From Gemmatimonas aurantiaca (GTDB lineage: Bacteria; Gemmatimonadota; Gemmatimonadetes; Gemmatimonadales; Gemmatimonadaceae), in NCBI RefSeq assembly GCF_037190085.1, contig NZ_JBBCJO010000012.1, positions 310,001 to 374,000 on the forward strand: a stretch of 64,000 bases of DNA, given 5' to 3'. A program made the position numbers and the translations under genes. Positions 59,579 to 64,000 of this stretch are shown here, in pieces (position 1 is the first letter of the stretch; every line of letters begins with the position of its first letter). Below the pieces are notes generated by a model that saw only the letters and a list, made by a program, of their open reading frames with translations, did no database searches and was not told where the DNA came from.

Positions 59579-62500
59579 TCAGAAGGAGAAGTTCATACGG
59601 AGCATCATGATACGGAGCGGTGGTGTGGCGAAGTACTCCTCACCACCGCGTGTATCGCTGTTGGCTGCGGACGCTTCCGGATCCACACCCCGGTAGTCGG
59701 TCTTCACGCCCAGGTTGCGGCCCGTGGCCACGATATTCCAGCGGGTGGCGCGGAGCTTGTTCGCCCAGGTCGTCGGCATCTCATAGGCCACCGACAGTTC
59801 GCGCCAGCGCACGAAATCACCCTTCTCGAACTGTCCCGTGTAGACGGCGTCGACCACCGCGTACGCGTTGGCCTGTTCCTGCAACGACAGCGACTTGTCG
59901 TAGCGGCCACGGCAGGTCACACCGTTCTGGCACTGGTGACGCAGGGTGTTGTTGAACTTGGTCATGCCCCACTTGCCGTCCACCTGCGTGGTGATGCGAA
60001 GCTTCTTGTTGAGCAGTTCGAGCGTGGGCGTGAACGCCATTTCCTTCTTGGGGAAGGACGACCCCTGAAAAATGGCAGTGTCGCTGTAGATGATCTCACC
60101 ACGCCCGATGATGCCGTCGCCGTTGATGTCATTCGGCTTGACCGTGCGCGACCACAGGCCGTAGATCGGATAGCCCGGACGGTTCTGCTGCGTGTTCCGG
60201 TTGCCGGAGGGGATGGCCGCCACACCTTCAGCCAGCCTGGTCATGGTGTTCTTCAGCGTCGATCCCGTGAGGGCGAATGACAACGCGGCCGCCTCACGAT
60301 CGAACAGACGCTGGTTCCACGTGAGCTCGACACCGGAGTTCTTGATGTTGCCGATGTTGACGAGCTGCGCCGTAAGCCCTGAGAGCGACGGTGCGATCTC
60401 ACGCTGGATGAGCGCGTCGGTCGTGGACTTGTTGTACGACGTCAGTTCGATGTTGGTACGGCCCGAGAACATCTGGAGGTCGAAGCCGAACTCGGTCTCG
60501 GCCGAGTATTCGGGCTTGAGATTGACGTTGCCCAGCGAGCTGATCGAGGCTCCCGGCGTTTCGCCGCTGGCCAGCGTCAGGGCCCCCGGGCTGAACGCCC
60601 TGATGGACGCCGTGTCGGCCGGAATCTGGCCGGAGGCACCGTACGTACCGCGCAGACGCAGGCTGTTGATGAAGTCCACGTCCGGGAAGAACGCTTCATC
60701 GGAAATCACCCACGACGCACCGAATTTGGGATAGTACACCGCGCGGGTGTTGGCGCCGAACGCGCTGGCCGCATCGCGACGCAGGCCGCCCGTGAGGAAC
60801 AGCTTGTCACGAAGGGCGAACTGCTGCTCGACGTAGTAGCCCAGCGTGCGACGATCGGTGATGTTCTGCGTGCTGCTGCGCGTTGCGGCCGCCGTGACCG
60901 TCACACCACCCGGCGGCAGACCGATGCCGGTGCTCTGCTGCTGCGTGCGGAAGTTGCGCACGTACTGCATGCCCACCGACGTCTTGGAATTGAGCCAGTC
61001 CGCCAACTGGAACGTACCGGTCGCGCCATAGTCGGCCGTCTGCTGGTTGGTCTCCACACGGTTGGCGGTGATCTGTCCGGACCGGATCGTGCCTTCGTTC
61101 GGTCCTTCACCCACCTTCGCGATGTACAGGTCATTGCGGAAGGTGATGTCCGACCCCAGCGCCGCACGGGCCGACAGCCAGGACGTGGGGTTCCACTGCG
61201 AGGTGGCGCTGTTGATGAATCGGTTGATGTTCTGCTTCGTCGTTTGCGCCAGCACGTCGCCCATCATGAAGGACCGATAATTCCGCAGCGCGTTGCCCTG
61301 CGAATCCTTCAGATCGCCGCGCCAGGGGCCACCCATCGCGTCCACCATGAGGCCGGTGGAGTTGTCTTCGTTCTGCGGCAGGCGCATGTCGGAGTTGATG
61401 AAACCCGACGACACCTGCAGGAACAGATTGGGACGCAGCTCCGCGTTGATGTTGGCCCGGAAGGTGTTGCGCTGCAGCGCGTTGGGGCGCATGATGTCGC
61501 CCGGCAACGCACTCACGCCGCGCTGCTCCTTCAGGCGCGTCACTTCCGAATCCGGCATCTTGTAGATGCCCGTTTCCGCTTCGGTCTGACCCGACACGAA
61601 GAACTGCACCTTGTCGTTGCCGCCCGATGTCTGGAGGTTGTACTGGTGCCGATCGCCGGTGCCGATAGGCGTCTGATCCGCCCGGTTCAGCACGTTGCCG
61701 TGCGAGAGTGAATCGACCACACCGGCCACGCACTGGCCACCGACGAGTTCCTGCAGTGTGCAGATGGCCGAGACGTTCGGGGCAGTCGTCCGGCGGCCCC
61801 ACAGCGACCACAGGTCCGGATAGGTGGCCACGTTGTCGATCTTGCCCTGCTCGGCCGACAGATTCCAGGCCGTCCGACCCGCCTTGCCACGCTTGGTCGT
61901 GATCACGATCACGCCGTTGGCGGCCTCGGTGCCGTACAGCGTGGCGGCCGAGGGGCCCTTGATGATTTCGAGTGTCTCGATCTCGTTCGGATTGATGTCG
62001 TCGAGACGCGAAGGGCCCGAGCCGCCCACGCCAAGACCATCACCCGTCGCGCCCGAGGCGCGCACACCGTCGATCACGATGATCGGGTCGTTGGTGAGCG
62101 TGAACGAGTTCTGGCCGCGGATACGCACGCGCGAACCGGAGCCCGTGGCACCCGTCTGCACCACCTGCACACCCGACGAACGGCCGGACAGCAGGGCGCC
62201 CATGTTGCTCACGGGCAGTTCCGCGATCTTCTCGGCCACGTTCACCTGCGTGGTGGCGTTGGCCAGTTCCACCTTGCGCTGCTGACCGGTCACCGTGGTG
62301 ACCACGGCGGCCAGCGAGAACGCCGCCTGCGTGAGCTTCACATCGGCCACGACCGGCGCGCCATCCGTGACGTTCACCTGCACCTTCGCCGCTTCATACC
62401 CGATGCGGTTCACGTCGAGCGTGACCGCACCCGTATTGGGCACGCGAAGGGTATAGCGTCCGTTTTCCGCCGTTAGCGTGCCCACCTGCGTGCCGGCGAC

Positions 62501-62737
62501 AAGGACTCGAGCCTGCGAGATGGGCTGACCGGTGCCGGCATCCGTGACCGTACCAGTCACGGTCCCTCCCGCACCCTGCTGCGCCACCGCCATCGGCGGC
62601 GCGAGCAACCCGAAGCTCGCCGCCAGGGCGAGCAGTGATGTGGTCAACCGACGCCGCAGGACCTGCGGACGTGTGGCGACCGGTGGAGAGCAGCCTCTCT
62701 CCCCACGGGTGAACGCAGCGGGTACGAACAATCGCAT
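59579..62737 (-). CDS. SusC/RagA TonB-dependent outer-membrane transporter
   Basis: A 1052-residue protein with a signal peptide ('TTSLLALAASFGLLAPPMAVA', in two parts). A carboxypeptidase-D regulatory-like domain follows ('TGTVTDAGTGQPISQARVLVAG'), then a plug domain ('PVSNMGALLSGRSSGVQVVQTG' and 'RIRGQNSFTLTNDPIIVIDGV') and a C-terminal 22-strand beta barrel ending 'RIMMLRMNFSF' with a terminal aromatic residue. ATG 62737 has GGGGAG 8 nt upstream; the frame further upstream is unsupported. SusD follows after 11 bp. A promoter with a leader of about 370 nt is proposed upstream. Confidence 0.93.
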   Translation of the reverse strand: MRLFVPAAFTRGERGCSPPVATRPQVLRRRLTTSLLALAASFGLLAPPMAVAQQGAGGTVTGTVTDAGTGQPISQARVLVAGTQVGTLTAENGRYTLRVPNTGAVTLDVNRIGYEAAKVQVNVTDGAPVVADVKLTQAAFSLAAVVTTVTGQQRKVELANATTQVNVAEKIAELPVSNMGALLSGRSSGVQVVQTGATGSGSRVRIRGQNSFTLTNDPIIVIDGVRASGATGDGLGVGGSGPSRLDDINPNEIETLEIIKGPSAATLYGTEAANGVIVITTKRGKAGRTAWNLSAEQGKIDNVATYPDLWSLWGRRTTAPNVSAICTLQELVGGQCVAGVVDSLSHGNVLNRADQTPIGTGDRHQYNLQTSGGNDKVQFFVSGQTEAETGIYKMPDSEVTRLKEQRGVSALPGDIMRPNALQRNTFRANINAELRPNLFLQVSSGFINSDMRLPQNEDNSTGLMVDAMGGPWRGDLKDSQGNALRNYRSFMMGDVLAQTTKQNINRFINSATSQWNPTSWLSARAALGSDITFRNDLYIAKVGEGPNEGTIRSGQITANRVETNQQTADYGATGTFQLADWLNSKTSVGMQYVRNFRTQQQSTGIGLPPGGVTVTAAATRSSTQNITDRRTLGYYVEQQFALRDKLFLTGGLRRDAASAFGANTRAVYYPKFGASWVISDEAFFPDVDFINSLRLRGTYGASGQIPADTASIRAFSPGALTLASGETPGASISSLGNVNLKPEYSAETEFGFDLQMFSGRTNIELTSYNKSTTDALIQREIAPSLSGLTAQLVNIGNIKNSGVELTWNQRLFDREAAALSFALTGSTLKNTMTRLAEGVAAIPSGNRNTQQNRPGYPIYGLWSRTVKPNDINGDGIIGRGEIIYSDTAIFQGSSFPKKEMAFTPTLELLNKKLRITTQVDGKWGMTKFNNTLRHQCQNGVTCRGRYDKSLSLQEQANAYAVVDAVYTGQFEKGDFVRWRELSVAYEMPTTWANKLRATRWNIVATGRNLGVKTDYRGVDPEASAANSDTRGGEEYFATPPLRIMMLRMNFSF

Positions 62738-63197
62738 CTCGTGACTCCCCAGATCAGGATCACACGCCGACCACCCAGATGTGGTCGGTCGATGACATGA
62801 CCACAGGTCCCGCAGCGGTTGTGCGCGGGGCGGTGGTGATGTCATTGCCAGCAGGAGACGGGTGTCTCCGGTCAGCTCAGTGGAGAACAGGGGCGCGAAG
62901 GGCGCGCACGCCTGTGGGTGGGAAGGCGCCGGGGAAAGCGCCGGTTGGTGGAGGGGACAGCAGTGAAGCGGGAGGGGACGACAGGAGGGTGGAACTAGGA
63001 CAACGCAGTGTGGAACAACGAAGGGCCGATCCGCGTCACGCAGGTCGACCCTTCGCGCGTACAGGGTGCCGCGCATCCAGGAACCTCACTGCTGACAAAA
63101 TCAGGCCGCGGCAGAGGGTATGAGAAACGGGCACAACTGTCAATAGCGTATCGCCATCCGAATAGGCGAGTTACGCAACTTCGTCTCACCCGGAATG
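62738..63197. other. 460-bp upstream region of SusC
   Basis: No gene was found. It carries a promoter on the minus strand (63115-63143) and a long transcribed leader. Purine-rich tracts on the plus strand (62900-62990) have no recognisable element. The far end lies against the cytochrome c gene stop codon. Confidence 0.55.
63115..63143 (-). promoter_or_regulatory. Putative sigma-70 promoter for the SusC-SusD operon
   Basis: On the minus strand: TTGACA (63143-63138), a 17-bp spacer, and TACCCT (63120-63115). A transcript starting near 63108 would have a leader of about 370 nt before the SusC ATG, long enough for regulation. Confidence 0.55.
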
Positions 63198-63656
63198 TCA
63201 GGGCGCGGCCGCCGGGAGCTTCAGCGTGATTGCCGCCAGAGCCGCCGAATCGGTGCTGAGACGTGCTGGACCGGAGGGCAAGCCGTTCAACTTGAGGATG
63301 TAGGACACCACGGCCCCGTATTCCTCACGCGGCAATGTGCCCGGATCGCCGTCGGGCATCGTGGTGCGGATCTGCTCGAACAGATCGAACAACGGACGCC
63401 CACCCCACTTCCCCTTGAAGTCGCCGTTCGTGAATTCCTCGAGCTCATGGCACTCGGCGCACGTCTTCTTGTAGACCGCCGTCCCTTCCTCCGCCTGTGC
63501 ATCGGAATACACGCCGCTGTCCTGCACCACGACTCGATGATTCAGGGCGGCCAGTCGCGGTCCGGGCTGCTGGGCCGTCATCTGACTGCCCGCGGCGACG
63601 CTCGCCGCGACCACGGCCAGGAGGAAAACACTCGGGATATGAGGGTGCTTGTGCAT
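63198..63656 (-). CDS. Small exported cytochrome c
   Basis: A 152-residue monohaem cytochrome with a signal peptide ('PSVFLLAVVAASVAAGSQM'). The haem motif is 'KKTCAECH' (C66-H70). 'WGGRPLFDLFEQIRTTMPDGDPGTL' and 'YGAVVSYILKLNGLP' (with the axial Met in TTMP) follow. The haem-proximal part clearly resembles the cytochrome domain of the HupE fusion at 46387 (shared 'W.GRPLFDL', 'LMP/TMP', 'PG.L', 'Y...V.YIL.LN'). It could carry electrons for the PQQ dehydrogenase or the DUF1592 protein. It lies upstream of the SusC promoter and no Shine-Dalgarno is seen. Confidence 0.9.
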   Translation of the reverse strand: MHKHPHIPSVFLLAVVAASVAAGSQMTAQQPGPRLAALNHRVVVQDSGVYSDAQAEEGTAVYKKTCAECHELEEFTNGDFKGKWGGRPLFDLFEQIRTTMPDGDPGTLPREEYGAVVSYILKLNGLPSGPARLSTDSAALAAITLKLPAAAP

Positions 63657-63959
63657 GGCGTTTCAACGTGCTGAGGGGCGATTTCGCTGGTGGAGAGGCG
63701 CTATGCAGGAGGTGATACGGCGGATTCCGTCCGAGCTTCGTCGGAACTCCGTCCGCATGCGCCGCGGAAGCTGACGCCCCAGTACCCCGAAGTCCACCGG
63801 AAGATTGCGGAGCGCCGGCGCAATGATTGCGGAGGCCGGCAGCCCGGAACATCTTGACGGGCCTGTAGTTGGCCCTTCGTTGTCTGTCCTGGTTTCCTCC
63901 CGCAGGAATGCCCGCGGGTGTCATCCAGCGCCTCCCCGCCCCCCGCCACTATCTGGAAC
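63657..63959. other. 303-bp gene-free region
   Basis: I see no gene, RNA or strong repeat here. It separates the cytochrome c gene from a possible gene start at the window edge. TTGACG at about 63857-63862 might be a -35 element on the plus strand, but no -10 partner is clear. Confidence 0.4.
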
Positions 63960-64000
63960 GTGACCGACTCCTCCACCGACCCCGATTCCACGTCCGATCT
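63960..64000 (+). CDS. Possible 5' end of a further gene, cut by the window
   Basis: GTG at 63960 opens a frame (VTDSSTDPDSTSD) that runs to the window edge, Ser/Asp/Thr-rich. TATCTG at 63950-63955 would be a -10 box only 4 nt upstream, giving a near-leaderless transcript. Too little sequence for any family call. Confidence 0.3.
   Translation, partial: MTDSSTDPDSTSD

Overview
The window looks like the chromosome of a GC-rich, free-living, Gram-negative heterotroph. The best guess is Gemmatimonadota (Gemmatimonas-like). The clues are lipoprotein signals, a SusC/SusD pair, OmpA, DUF1552/DUF1592 cytochrome proteins, ankyrin and NHL proteins, many secreted peptidases, and a SAM-II riboswitch. 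Taxonomy is inferred from gene content and not tested by any search. No phage, CRISPR array or intact insertion sequence is visible.

Layout. (1) 1-6.05 kb, minus strand: a large secreted RHS/YD-repeat protein with a variable C-terminal toxin-like domain. It is followed, through a TGATG stop/start overlap, by a TPR-like protein that is the obvious immunity candidate. (2) 6.3-10.6 kb, plus: a sigma-factor-like regulator, purE-purK, a small membrane protein and acetate kinase. (3) 10.6-14.6 kb, plus: a methionine operon (promoter, SAM-II riboswitch, hairpin, metY, then a fused homoserine acetyltransferase-homoserine dehydrogenase gene). (4) 14.7-29 kb: mostly housekeeping and envelope genes (P1 peptidase, holB, moaC, two lytic transglycosylases, a two-component system, an MscS channel, tRNA-Lys, an OmpA-like lipoprotein, a dienoyl-CoA-reductase-like SDR, rnhB, rplS), with several intergenic repeats. 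(5) 29.4-43 kb: a peptidase/amidase-rich stretch (prolyl oligopeptidase, DUF885, amidase, M28) with an ABC-F protein, a MATE exporter and a 281-bp MITE-like element that has perfect 55-bp inverted repeats. (6) 43-64 kb: an extracellular oxidation/uptake block. It holds two NHL propellers, a PQQ dehydrogenase translationally coupled to a HupE-cytochrome c fusion, a secreted RidA, an ankyrin/DUF1552/DUF1592 triad, a secreted HpaI-like aldolase, SusD/SusC and a second cytochrome c.

How the parts may work together. In block 6 the PQQ dehydrogenase and DUF1592 cytochrome could oxidise an unidentified substrate in the periplasm. The small cytochrome c domains could carry the electrons, SusC/D could import ligands, and the secreted aldolase could cleave products. 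In block 3 SAM probably shuts off a methionine-dedicated branch from aspartate semialdehyde to homocysteine. The items most worth follow-up are the RHS toxin/TPR pair, the HupE-cytochrome c fusion, the SAM-controlled MetX-Hom fusion, the 55-bp inverted-repeat element, and a dispersed 3'-end repeat whose three copies translate to a similar peptide.
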